From NCBI GenBank assembly GCA_021234155.1, contig JAJEKV010000003.1, forward strand, positions 20,750,386 through 20,814,385: DNA of 64,000 nt, read 5' to 3'. The translations under genes and the position numbers were made by a program. This stretch comes from Isoetes taiwanensis. Taxonomy: Eukaryota > Streptophyta > Lycopodiopsida > Isoetales > Isoetaceae. A model generated the notes under the pieces. That model did not search any database and was not told the DNA's origin. It was given only the letters and a program-made list of their open reading frames with translations. How positions within the stretch are numbered: position 1 is the stretch's first letter; each line of letters starts with the position of its first letter. Shown here one piece after another: positions 7,890-18,889 of this stretch.

Positions 7890-10800
7890 TTTGGGTTTGC
7901 CCTTCCCGTCCTCCCCCCGCGACTCAGGCTGCGCATACCATCCCTACTGACAAATAGGAATTGTGCCTCCGGGTGGTCTCATGGAATTGTCGAGGCTTCC
8001 CTTGGCAGAAGGGGGACAGTCTGAACTCCGTGGCAGCCGGTATGGATCTCATCTTCCTCATGGAGACATGGGAGCATGCTGGGCACAGGCTACCTGATTT
8101 GCCGGGTTACCAACATTTCTCGGTCTTCAATACATGCAGACAGCGGGGTCATGGTGGAGTGGCTTGCTACTGGGACAACCTTGGCACCGGTTACCCTCCG
8201 AAAGACAGACAGACACAACCGGTACTTCGGGTTCGTGTGCATAATACCGGTGGCAACCCTCTTTTTACGGCGCTTTGTTATTTCCCTCACGCAGACAAAG
8301 ACACCTTCTATCGCAGCCACCCCCGATGCGGATAGGATGGACCCAGATGTCGATCTATATGATGACATACGGCGACATCGCTAGATTGGGTAGGGTCGTC
8401 CTTCTTGGAGATTTCAATGCGGACGGGGAGTAGAGCAGCCCATGCGACTTGACCCCCTCGGCCGACGATGTCTGCGGCTTCGCTGCAGAAGTAGCCCCGC
8501 CACGCTGGTCGGATGACAGCGTGTCACTTCGCTTTGTGACGGTTGCTCTGCTATGTGGCATTTTTGACTTGATAATTTGCAATGGCCTTTCACAGTGGCC
8601 CGATTCTCGCAAGTGCACATGCAGACAGGACAATCAGGGGGGAGGGTCTAGTGTGGTGGACTATGTGCTTGTAGTTGCGCAAGATATGCATCTCATCACA
8701 AGCGTTTAGGGTGGGCACTGAGGCGGTCGGGATGAGGAGGTCGACTTTCGGATCACCTCCCACTTTATTTGGACTGGTTTGGCGAGCCGCGGGAACCCCC
8801 TATATGACCCCCGCCGCCCTCGGTTGAGACTCGATTATGGCGAAGGTGAGAGGACTACGCCGAGATGCTCATGGACGCCCTCCCGGTAATTTGCAGACCT
8901 CCACACTAGAAGCGCCAGCGGACCGGACTTCGCTATTACGGGATGCGGCCGGGCGGAGTGCTTTGGCACTTCGCCCCCCGCGTCGCCGCTCAGGGTCAGC
9001 AACATTCCCTCAGAACCGATGGTTTGATGCGACTGTAAAGAACGCATAGCGGCAGCTTCGGTCACATTGCGGATCCGGTACCAGCTTGCGGCCACCACGC
9101 GATCGCGCCCATCCGAAGGACACAAAGGCGCGGTACCTTGCCAAGCATCGAGGGGAGATGTTCGCTCTTTGGACACTCATCCTCGAACCTTTTGGGCTGA
9201 GAGTGCTTCAAGGCCGGCCCGACCCTCGGGGGACATCACACCCGGCGGTGGGAACAGTACTTGCAAGACTCTATGACCCGCCCGAGGGGCAGCGTGCGCC
9301 CATACCCCCACGGGATGGCCCCATTGGTTCTCGTGGGCGAGGATGTTGAGGAGGGGGCACGCAGCGGCTAGCTAATGGGAAGGCGGTGACCGACCCCGAT
9401 GGTATGCGGCCGAGTTACTCAAAGTGGGGCGGGGGCAGCGCTTGTGCCGGTCCTCACTACCCCGTTCATGAGCATTGCGGGGAGGGTTCCCCGACAATGG
9501 ACCTAAGCGGTGGTTGTTCCCATTCACAAGGCGGGCGACCCACCTTTGTCCGGCCATTACCGGACGATCATGGTCGGGATTCGATTATTTGCCAAACTGT
9601 TATCGGCATTCTCGAAGCAGCGGTTGACCCACCGAAGGCGGCGCCGGATGTGCGAGCCCTCACACAGTGAGCTTTCGACCCGCCACTCAACGATTGACCA
9701 TATCTTTCGCCTGCGGCACCGCGATTGAAGACGGTAGGAATCATCTTTTGGACTTGTATTCTTGCTTTGTGGACTTCGCAAAGGCTTTTGATCGGCCCCC
9801 CGAAAGTCGTGGGCTAAGCTGCGTCAATTGGGGGGCTCCGTACGCCTGCGAGAATGCCATATCACGGTGGTATGAGAGTTGTTTTGGCAGGATCACCGAT
9901 GGGCCAAGCATTCACCGGTAGTATCGGTCCGGCGGGGGTTGCCCCTCTCGCCAACACTTTTTGGCCTCTACATTGTCGGTTAGAGCCCGGCTTATCGAGC
10001 ATGGGGGGATGGCATACGGCTTTTGCACGGGTCATCCGCCGGCTCATCTATGCGGGGCGATGTTGGCCTGGCGGCCCCACACCGAAGCTATGCGGTCTCA
10101 CACGGATGCCCTAGACACATTTTGTCGGGGCTACGGACATGCTGGCGTCAATCGGCCAAGACCAGGGGGTGGTTCTCATATCCTCTTCACGTCACCCCAT
10201 GCCTCCTGCACTCACATATCGGGGGCGGCACTGTGGGACGCCACGCCCACCTACAAGTACCTAGGGGTGGAGTTCCCCTCCTCGCTTCTGGCGGGAGGCG
10301 CGTCTATCCGCTTGCGGGTGACAAGAGGCCGGAAAGCCATCTATGCCATGCGTAACAACAAATACCACGCAGAGCTATATGATTGGGGCCATCGGTACAT
10401 CTGTTCGCACCGGTCGAAACGCCCTTCCTTCCAGACGGTCGAGGTTTGGGGCCCTGGCCGCCTCTTTGGCGACACGGAATGACTTGGAGCAGTGCGTAAG
10501 GCATTTTTGGCACTGCACTTGGGTGAAACCTTCACCCCCTATCGATTCCGCTGCAGAAATCGATTCTTGCCGCCTGGCAGCCTTTGATAGACACATCGCC
10601 TATTTTCGTAAAGTGGTTACTATGGGTGATGCTCGGCTCCCCGCGACTGGGCTTACACTGTGGCCATGAGTCCGCAGCCGCTTAGGGCCCTGCTGGAGGG
10701 GTAAGAGAGATGCTGGTTCGCCAGATGGAACGGCAGTGAGCACGATGCGCGCATACCGGGGCGCCGGGCCGATCGTGGATACTGCGGGAGTACCTAGATG

Positions 10801-11478
10801 CTTGTTTCCTTGGCAAGCTCGGGACCCCATTGCTCTAGAGCAGGTCAAAATGGCCCATTACAAGGAGCACATCAACCCCGTGTTAGGCCGGGGCCCACTG
10901 CCTCTACTGCGTTCCCATTTGCCCACAGAAAAAGCGCAGACTCATTGCCTCCATTCGCGCTGGGTGCCCACCATCTTCGCATCGAGGCAGGCGGGTGGAT
11001 TGGGGAGCCCCCGGGACAAAGGCTGTCAGTCTTTGTCAAACGGGTGCCATTGAGGATGAGTCTCACACTTTCCGAGTTGCCCGGCGTTCGGTCGGATCCG
11101 GGCGGATCACGCTCCCCTTAATGCCACGGGACGTGCCCTTGCATTTCTTTGATGAACACACCGCCGATGCGTGCCACGGGTCATACATCCGAGAGGCTTG
11201 GACTTGCGAGGTCACCTTTGCCCCCTTTGGTTTCATTCCGTGACTAGGCACTACGGGGTGGTGCATGATTTGTATATATTGGGATGTTTACGCATTTTAT
11301 ATGATTAGCACGCGGTTTGTCCAAGGTGATTGTCGCCCGCGGTTTTCCTCTCGAAAACCCGCCGAGTGGGGGTTTTTAATCCGGGCGAGAATCCGCTTCT
11401 TTGCGTTTTTGTATTGGGTCCCATAGACCGATTGGTCTCCGTGGACGATAAAAGTTCCTTCCTTCCTTCCTTCCTTCC
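7890..11478 (+). mobile_element. GC-rich LINE (EN + RT), decayed, with (TTCC)n 3' tail
   Basis: Plus strand. At 7961 an APE endonuclease begins (LRVVSWNCRGFPWQKGD, LIFLMETW, GGVACYW). RT traces follow: VDFAKAFD at about 9770, then the LINE C-terminal segment LEQVKMAHYKEHINP (about 10840), HLRIEAGGW and IEDESHT (about 11040), frameshifted throughout. The 3' end is GGTCTCCGTGGACG followed by (TTCC)n at 11456-11478 rather than poly(A). It is much more GC-rich than its surroundings and splits the hAT transposase between LTENG (right side) and FVRLLSLENG (left side). A related 5'-truncated copy lies at 27752-28330. Target duplication not resolved. Confidence 0.8.
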
Positions 11479-11990
11479 CATTTTCAGTTAGATATTGCAT
11501 ATAAAAAATAAGATGTCTTTCAAGCGTTCGATCTGTAGACTCATCAATGAGAATGGAAAAGTAAGGGGAGAAGCTCACCTCATCAAGCAACTTGGCCCTG
11601 AAAATATTGAGTATACTTAAAAGAAACTCTCGTGCTGCCATATTATTGGTGTACATGCCATACTCATCAGTAGCAGGAATATCAGGTGTTCGTAGGCGCC
11701 GCATATGAAGAGAAAGATCATAAAATCTGTGCAATGGAAAGGTACATTTAGCCATAAAATGTACATTTTGAATGCACGCAATAACCCTGGACATTTCTAA
11801 AAGGTGAGCTGCATCAATTTGATATTTAATTGGGCCTTTTGTATTTTCACCTTTCAATTTAGGCATATGTTTAGTGGCTGCAAATTTATGATCCTCTGAT
11901 TTTTCATGATCATTTAAAGCTATAGGTGGCCACCCTCCCCTATAAGACGAACAAATGTAATATATGATATTTTCAAGGCGATGAGGACCG
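11479..11990 (-). pseudogene. hAT transposase (DUF4371 type), upstream fragment
   Basis: Minus frame from about 11990: NDHEKSEDHKFAA, then KYQIDAAHLLEMSRVI, PATDEYGMYTNN and FSILIDESTDRTLERHLIFY. The FSI.IDES.D motif with its catalytic-type acidic residues is typical of DUF4371 hAT transposases. The reading ends at LTENG where the LINE's 3' tail begins; it continues at 7889 downward. The BED zinc-finger end expected further upstream was not found. Confidence 0.8.
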
Positions 11991-13027
11991 CATTTTATCG
12001 TCAGTCATAGTACCATCAGGAGTCAGGGCATAGGAGAGTAAGCACTATTGAAGCATCATCAAGGCGACGCCACATATCTTTGGGCACCACTGGAGAATCT
12101 TGTAGTAGTGTCAGGCAAGTGCCTCTACTTTTGAGGCCACTGATCCCATCTATCGAGAATATTTAATGGAATAGCCCATGCCATATGACACATTGGAGTA
12201 ACTCACAATGGTGCCAGGCAAGGACTGAGCCATGCAACTTGATAGACCCTACACTAGGCATACCTACATTACACTAGGCATAGGACACTACACTACACTA
12301 GAGCACTCACCATTTTTGGGTAAGTGCTACCTTGTAATGTATCTGCGGCCTTCTACAGAACTATGCAGATGCAAAAATTTTAGTGCAGCGTAACGGTTGC
12401 AGATACAAAGTCACGGGTGTGCACCACGTATATGTTGCTGGCGTTTGCTATCGCAAATTTTTGCGGGCACAGAAAATTATAGCGTTCGCAAACTCGGGCT
12501 TTGCAAATGCGTCGCGATTTTTTTCTGGTTCCACGTATAAAGTGCCAAAAACTACGCTTTATACGTGAAATTTTGTTTTTCATTTTTGCAAAACTATGTA
12601 TAAAATTTTTCAATTATACGTACAAAACCAATCCTTGCTAAAACCTAAGAGTTGATGCTGAAAATTATGAAAAAGCAAATATAATGGACAAATATAATCA
12701 CATACCTACCGAATCTAGCTTCATCTACAATCTGCTAGCATAGCTAATAGCAAACAATCCTGATAAGAGGTCCTGTAATAAACAGAGCTTAAGTACTATA
12801 TGATTTACTAAGAGTTCTTTTATATTAATTGAAACTTTTTCTACACAAAGAAACGGACAGACAGGCAAATGTTCATCAAATGTTTTGGAGCCTAAGCTTG
12901 TTCAAAAAAGAAAATGAGAAAATAGAGATATAGTAAACCACGAGCAAGACCTCACAACAACAATTGAATTCATGTATTGTAGTTTAGATCCACCCATCTA
13001 TCCACCTAGCTTTCTTCCTAGTCAATC
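11991..13027. other. no gene seen
   Basis: AT-rich. It holds short direct repeats (ACACTAGGCATA around 12250-12290) and small ORFs at 12380-12613 without family resemblance. It probably includes the unrecognisable 5' end of the hAT element. Confidence 0.5.
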
Positions 13028-13386
13028 TGATATGGCCTGGGTGCCTGGCGTATGGGATAAAGCCTCGTAGAGTTTGGGGCTCATGAAGGATCCGCCCTTT
13101 TGGTGTGTTAGTTATCACTAGGGATAGTAGTGTGTAACATTTGGTATCAGAGCCAAGGTTCAATTCCTCGTGGCAGCATTGGTGTGTTCCACATGATTGA
13201 GGACAAGCATCTCGAGGAAGGGGAGGAATTGATACGGTCTTCCGTTCCACATGCTTGAGGACAAGCATCTCGAGGAAGGGGAGGAATTGATATAGTCTTC
13301 CACATGCTTGAGGACAAGCATCTCGAGGAAGGAAAGGAATTGATATGGCTTGGGTGCCTGGGGGTATGGGATAAAGCCTCGTAAAG
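13028..13386 (+). mobile_element. miniature LTR element (TRIM-like) with triplicated 3' internal end
   Basis: A 112-bp LTR (13028-13139, TGATATGG...GTAACA) is followed by TTTGGTATCAGAGCC, a tRNA-iMet primer site. The internal part is only about 200 bp and contains three copies (13190, 13248, 13301) of a ~45-bp unit with GAGGACAAGCATCTCGAGGA and the purine tract AAGGGGAGGA. The second LTR begins at 13341 (TGATATGGCTTGGGTGCC) and is cut short at about 13386. The unit matches the LEDKHLEEG tail of plant gypsy polyproteins, so this is probably a deletion derivative of such an element. Confidence 0.7.
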
Positions 13387-14640
13387 GTGACTCATGCCAT
13401 AATCTTGATGGGGAGAAACTATATCCTAGATTTCCTTATGGCCCTTGTAAAATTTGTCCGGTTCATGGCCCTGATCACTTTCAATTGTATGCACTTCGAA
13501 GGGCTACTTCAGAATGCCTTTGCTTGAAGAGCTTCCACCACTTGCTTCTTGATACACCTTCAAACTAAGAATTGCCCTCCTTAGCCATTTCTGCTGCCCT
13601 CTATTTAACAACAGTCAATGTAGCATCCATTCCATGCTCTACTTGCCAGTTGCGAAATTAATTCCTTTTCTTGGTTGGGTGTTAAGATTCGTTTCTGGTG
13701 TGTTATGGGGGTGTTATCCTCTCATACAACTAATTCCTGATGGTCGATTCAAATATTCTAGACCGTCTAGATGCCTCTCTAATTGAAATGCCTTCTTACT
13801 GGTCTCATCAAGAGCGTCTTGCATCTCATCTTCCATCCATTAGTTGGCTTTTTCGAATTCCTTTCTCATTTAGTTTACTGAATAGCTTGCTTGCGGAGGT
13901 TTCTTCTTTGCCTTGGGTGCACACACTCTCATATTGGCCGTTGGTCTAACATGCTATTCTGCTCTTCATCTTGTCGACACCATTACTCTCGTGTGAGAAG
14001 AAAATAGGAATTGATGTGTCCTTGTGAGCGAAGTGCTGTTTTTTTATCCAACTTTTCGAATTCAATGTATGTAAGATGTTCTTCAATCTTGTTCAAAGTG
14101 ACTGAGAGTGGATTCTGGATGTCAATTGAAGCCACCATCATTGAATTTGGCCTCGATCAGGCCTTTCTTGGTGGTTCCTCCATGCGTGGTAGGTGGACTC
14201 CTGGTACCGGCCGCTCGAAAAAGCATACATTGAAGACATGGACACATGATTACCAAAAAGGAGGATAGCTCCCATGGCTGCACAACATCCGGAGCCACTA
14301 GGCATCACGAGGGGGAAGGGGGTGGGGAGGGAGGCAACCATACTCGATTTACTTCATATAAATAATCTCACCAACTATTCTATTTCAAAATCATTTATAT
14401 TGTCCTTATCAGGCCAGCTATCCCATACAACTGGTTTTAAATCAACGTAAAGTCAAGGTGCTGTCAATTCAGCCCGCAGGACCAATGGCATCCTGCCACG
14501 TGTCAATTCTTCTTTTTCTGAATGTTGGGCTAAACTTTTCCACCGGACATTCTGCAATCCCCCTTAACATTCTACATTATCACCTGACATTCTTAATGGC
14601 GCCCATTGGATATGTGACATGTGACAGCCCGTGACTTCAC
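13387..14640. other. no recognised gene
   Basis: Several short ORFs (13350-13568 with CKICPVHGPDHF; 13740-13949; 14011-14268) have no recognisable family or conserved gene structure. 13387-13570 may be a gag-type remnant next to the miniature LTR element. Confidence 0.4.
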
Positions 14641-14647
14641 GTTGCAC

Positions 14648-14746
14648 GAATGGCTCTGCGCCTTGAATTCTGGCATGTCAGAAGTGCCTCCGTGCTCCGC
14701 ACGTCAGCACTTCTTCCATGCCGTAATTCAAGGCGCAGAGCCATTC
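14648..14746. repeat. inverted repeat / foldback
   Basis: Arms of about 40 bp: GAATGGCTCTGCGCCTTGAA...GGCATG..AGAAGTGC against GCACTTCTTCCATGCC...TTCAAGGCGCAGAGCCATTC, with a loop of under 20 bp. A near-perfect stem, possibly a foldback element or a small-RNA hairpin. Confidence 0.75.
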
Positions 14747-14944
14747 CTGTTTACGTAGCTTTGTAATATCCTTTGGGCCATTTATAGTGCTGATGTTGAC
14801 TATATAATAAAAAAACTATGTGGCTGTTGACCCTCTTTAAGGTATCTAGCATTGAGGTACAAAGGTTGGGATCCACTATTAAATGAATTGGTGGAATACT
14901 TTACCTAATGAGTGAAACATGATTTTAACATAGCAACCATAAAT

Positions 14945-15085
14945 TAGTAATAGAAAAATTTAAGTGAATTAACAATTGAATTAACTTTTATCATCTATAG
15001 AGGGCCTAACGGAGCCTAAAACACATGGAAGTTGTAGATTTTGTGAGTGTGCAACATAAGAACAAATGTCAACAAGATTGACACA
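14945..15085 (-). pseudogene. remnant of a carboxylesterase 3' end (partial duplication)
   Basis: This stretch aligns by eye with 15640-15800, the end of the intact esterase and its 3' flank: shared GAATTAACTTTTATC, GAAGTTGTAG and the C-terminal codons around TGTGCAACA.AAGAACA.ATG. Upstream, 14771-14830 and 15361-15425 also share TTTGGGCCATTTATAGTG and GATGTTGA. It suggests a formerly tandem paralogue now reduced to its tail. Confidence 0.6.
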
Positions 15086-15753
15086 AGGGTTCAATAATGC
15101 TTTTTTGTAGAACATTTCTCGACTTTCCTTTTGCTGTATGTTTTAACGCTAGCAATTTATATCACCTGAATTTTTTCTTGCCAGAATTTATTGTATTTGA
15201 CAAGTAAAATACCCCAGCGTATTCGACGCAACAATTCTTGGAATCGAGGCACCAAGGTTATAAATAGTTCAACTCGCTAGTTCTACTCAACATCATTTGT
15301 AATTGTACTTATACACATTAATTATGCCATTTCATTTGGTTTTAGGTCAATAATTCAATTGTGATATCGTTTGGGCCATTTATAGTGGTGATGTTGATTG
15401 TATAATAAATGATGTGCTTTTTTACTGGCTCAAGCAGGTTATTTTCATCACAGTTGTAAGATCTGAATATCAACGGCTAGATTTCATGCAGTGGATAATA
15501 GTGATAATCTTCTAGAGGATTATCGTGATAATTTTTTGCGGCAGGAGTTCTTGATTTTAAGAGCATTTGATCGGATGGCCAGGAGCAATTGATAACCTGC
15601 AACAGCTATTGAGTAATAGAAATTGAACATAGCCATAAACGAGTAATAGAAATTGAATTGAATTAACTTTTATCGTCTTTTACATGGACTAATGGACACA
15701 AAATACTTGAAAGTTGTAGTTGCTTAGTCAGAATGTTCTCTCTCACATAAAGA

Positions 15754-16791
15754 TCAAGATGAGGATGAGTGTTGTGCAACAAAGGAACAGATGTCAACAA
15801 GGATCTTCTTGTAAAGCCTGAAATAAGGAAATATGTGGAAGGCATGGACCGCACCCCTATAAAAAATGAGCCCAACATGATGGCCACCCTTTCTCATACA
15901 TTCAGCATAACGAATTTGCCAATCTTGAAGAGGATCATGTTCACCCACTATAACCAGCGAAGGAGGTAACTCAACCGCCGGTACCCCGTCAGATCTGGGC
16001 CCGAACACATTGCAAACCGGGTGGTCCCGGTTTTCATGCTCCCCGAGATACGCCTTCCAGTGCCAGTCGGCGGCCTGCACCGATACGATGGGGACACGTG
16101 TCAGCCGGATTTCCGCCAGAGTTCGTTCTTCTCCTCCGAAATACGGCTGGATCAAAACATGCCCTTTTATCGAAATAGGCTTCAGATCTTCCGCTGCAGC
16201 TCTGCATCCCACAAAATGAACCAGATTTCCTCCGGCAGAATCGCCCATCAAAAAAACCCTTGACAGATCTGCCTTTTCCGGCAGCCCCTCCCCCCGCTGC
16301 AGCCATTTTAGCACCTTATACCCGTCCTCGTGAGCCGCCGGATATTTGTTTTCCGGCGCCTTCCTGTAATCCGCAGAAACCACCACACAATTTGCTTTCC
16401 TTGCTAGCCTTCTGCAGAATTTATCATACAGGACAAACGCCGGAGAGAGGGCTGTAAATGCCCCTCCAGGGTAGTACAGAATTACAGGCAATTTGGAGGA
16501 TTCTGAAACCGGGGTGAAGATCCGAACCCAGGTGCCTGTTGAATTATCCACTGTTATATCTGTGGAGCAGACCCTTTTTGATTTGGGTTTCGCTGCAACT
16601 TTCAATTCGACAAGCTTGGAGACCAGAGCGCGATTTAGGGTGTAATCCTTTCGCCGGAATAGTTCGGTGACGAGAGTTGGAAGCTTGAGCATGAGGGTGA
16701 GCCCAAGTGGCGGAGGAATTGAACTCTTCACTTTGCCCTTGCTCCTCGCCGGATTTGAACCCCTGGTTTTGTCTTTCGTGGCCGGCATCAT
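15754..16791 (-). CDS. HSL/CXE-family carboxylesterase with altered oxyanion-hole motif
   Basis: Single exon, 345 residues, the usual length for plant alpha/beta-hydrolases of the hormone-sensitive-lipase-like CXE family, which hydrolyse small carboxylic esters (the GID1 gibberellin receptors belong to the same fold). Seen: the nucleophile motif GDSAGGN (Ser185), the acid Asp286 in GEHDPLQD and His316 in AVHAFH. The oxyanion-hole motif, normally HGGG, reads PGGA (108-111) in YYPGGAF. DYRKAPENKYPAAHED and the Lys-rich N-terminus (8-23) are also visible. No frameshift. Presence of His316 argues against a GID1-type receptor. Its closest relative here is 43597-44628 on the same strand, with one stretch nearly identical at DNA level. 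Either a catalytically weakened enzyme, a binding protein, or an early pseudogene. Substrate unknown. The start was chosen as the first ATG; the second Met is adjacent. Confidence 0.88.
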   Translation of the reverse strand: MMPATKDKTRGSNPARSKGKVKSSIPPPLGLTLMLKLPTLVTELFRRKDYTLNRALVSKLVELKVAAKPKSKRVCSTDITVDNSTGTWVRIFTPVSESSKLPVILYYPGGAFTALSPAFVLYDKFCRRLARKANCVVVSADYRKAPENKYPAAHEDGYKVLKWLQRGEGLPEKADLSRVFLMGDSAGGNLVHFVGCRAAAEDLKPISIKGHVLIQPYFGGEERTLAEIRLTRVPIVSVQAADWHWKAYLGEHENRDHPVCNVFGPRSDGVPAVELPPSLVIVGEHDPLQDWQIRYAECMRKGGHHVGLIFYRGAVHAFHIFPYFRLYKKILVDICSFVAQHSSSS

Positions 16792-16820
16792 TCTTTGGAG
16801 ATTTTGGACCTTGCAACAAA

Positions 16821-16830
16821 CTTTTATAGC
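16821..16830 (-). promoter_or_regulatory. possible TATA box of the first carboxylesterase
   Basis: Minus strand GCTATAAAAG, 30-39 bp before ATG 16791. That would leave almost no leader, so it is weak evidence. The flank 16848-16965 has repeats of TTTGCTAGGCTTTCT and TAATGGATGC. Confidence 0.3.
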
Positions 16831-17274
16831 TGAAGGCCTAATGGAGCATTTTTGCTAGGCTTTCTAATGGATGCTTGCCAGCAATTTCTCTAGCAATTAC
16901 CCTAGCAATTTTTGCTAGGCTTTCTCTGGGTGTTTTGCTATGCTTTCTAATGGATGCGCCGGAAAGCTCTATGATCACGCGCTGCATGCCATCATGGAAT
17001 TTGATATTCTAGAAGAGGCCTGCGCACATGGGCTACTTCTACTTACTTGCATAGAGGATTTATCCTAAGAAGTAACCTTTTGCTTGGGTGGTTGAGTCTC
17101 AATAAATGATTGAAACTTTAGTCCGGGGTAGTGTTATAATCTAAAGTGGAAATTTATTGATGCGGTGAGTATAGGGCAATTGGATTATTGGATACATGTC
17201 TTTATCCTAAAGAAGGAAATTTGTGCAAGGTTCTTATAAAACAAGATGCACGCAAATATTTGCAATAAAAAGAA

Positions 17275-17302
17275 CTAGTAATGGTGCCCGGCTTTGCCGG
17301 GC
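17275..17302 (-). mobile_element. Helitron 3' terminus (minus strand)
   Basis: Minus strand: hairpin GCCCGGCAAAGCCGGGC followed by ACCATTA and terminal CTAG, with T as the next base, as in the Helitron rule (hairpin, ~10 bp, CTRR, insertion before T). Very similar to the end at 32938-32965. The 5' TC end was not located. The PPR and ankyrin-BTB fragments upstream on this strand could lie inside it. Confidence 0.7.
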
Positions 17303-18889
17303 TTTAGCTACAACATATGAAATGAGATAGAAATAGCAAAGGAAACATTTGTTAGATTTGTTTGTTGGTGCTATACGGAAGAAGTGATCATAGATTTGAA
17401 TTAAATTGCTTGTTTGCTTACAAAAGTAGTCAAAATTTTCTTTCTTAAATGTGTGCAACTTGCAATATGGGAGCCCTTTGGGTTGAGCCCAGCCTTATAA
17501 GTCAATGTCTTGCTTGTTTGTTGGTAAAAGTAGTCCAAATTTTCTTTCTTAAATTTGTGCTATGAATATATTCTGTTGCATAAATACCAACCCATGGGAT
17601 TACAAAGGATGTTATTACCTTGAGTTGGACAATGAGTTTGACAGTCTTTGTGCCACTTGCAATATGGGGGCCCTTTGGATTAATGATTTATCACCAATGC
17701 ATGAAAGGGAAGGTATGAATTGACCTAGGCAATGTAGTTTGATAGTCTTTGTGGCACACTTGCTATACGAAAGTCCTTTGGACATGCATATTGTATTTAG
17801 TGTTCGGCTACTTTATTCAGGGATCAACGCGGATTCATCTTTGGATTCAACTAATAAACCCTACCCTTGGCCTAGGAAAGCATGATCAAGTGCCTAGGAA
17901 TTAGTTTTTATGTCTTGTAAGAACATGCCATGATTAATAGACTATTGTTTAGATGCCATAACTAATAGATTTATTTGCATGAGACAGATCCTCCATTTCA
18001 ATAGAATAAAAATTTTATTTGTAAGAACTGATCAAGCAAGTTCCTTTTAAAATGTTAGGAAGTCATTACAACCCAAGATGCAATGGTCCATATAAGAGCA
18101 TTTCATTACCTTTTCACAGCTAGATCACGATTCTAGAAGCTGAGTTAGTTGCCATGGACGAGCCACATGCGGGGGAACCTACAAGTGTGGCCCTGATTTT
18201 TTTTTTTTTTTTTGGGGACCCCCATCGGTATCCTTCTAGTATCTAGATAATAAGATCTTCCTGCTAGATCTTATGTGAATTGCATTAGGGAGAAACACGT
18301 GGCTTGAAAAACGAAAAAATATTCCAAATGTTTTCCGTAGATATGTTTTAAATTGCAGCTCCAACATGAGAACTAAGCCAGCTTAGATTTCATGCACGAT
18401 CCAAATACAAAAATATCCAGCCTTTCACGCCTGCCCAAGTTGAGGGTACGCATTTGATTGTGTATGAGACAACTCCTTTCCTTGTATGAGAGGGCTTCTC
18501 AACCTCATCTACCTACAGACCTGAATAAAGATAAACTCAGCATTAAAAGTTTAGTCAGATAAATTTATGCTGTAAGATAGGTTGGACAACAACGTATGCA
18601 CTTTAGACCTAGCATATGCAGGTCATCTGATTAAATAACGTCCCTCATACTTCAAAGCATTGAACTGCTTTATATAGATGGCATAAGGCAATATCAACAT
18701 TTGCACAGACTTACCTAAACTGAGAACTTGGCAGTGAGCGCAAGGAGTTTGAGAGCTTTCAAATAAATTGGTTATTTCTCTTGTGCCATCAAATTGTGGT
18801 AAGAATCTTGAGCTATACGATCAGATCAAGCCATGTCTAAGATGTGTCCATTGAAATGCATATCATTGAAGTGCATCTATGGTGAAGTT
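17303..18889. other. no gene seen
   Basis: AT-rich, with diverged direct repeats (around 17405-17460, 17505-17560 and 17650-17690, sharing AAAAGTAGTC.AAATTTTCT and GCAATATGGG.GCCCTTTGG) and a T18 tract at 18199. Presumably Helitron interior. Confidence 0.5.

Noticed and set aside
13190-13345. Three spaced repeats, considered as a CRISPR-like array.
   Set aside because: Spacing is short and uneven, and the units are retrotransposon tail sequence between LTRs.
15754-16791. Possible GID1 gibberellin receptor.
   Set aside because: Catalytic His316 is present and GID1-specific features were not seen; CXE-type esterase fits better.
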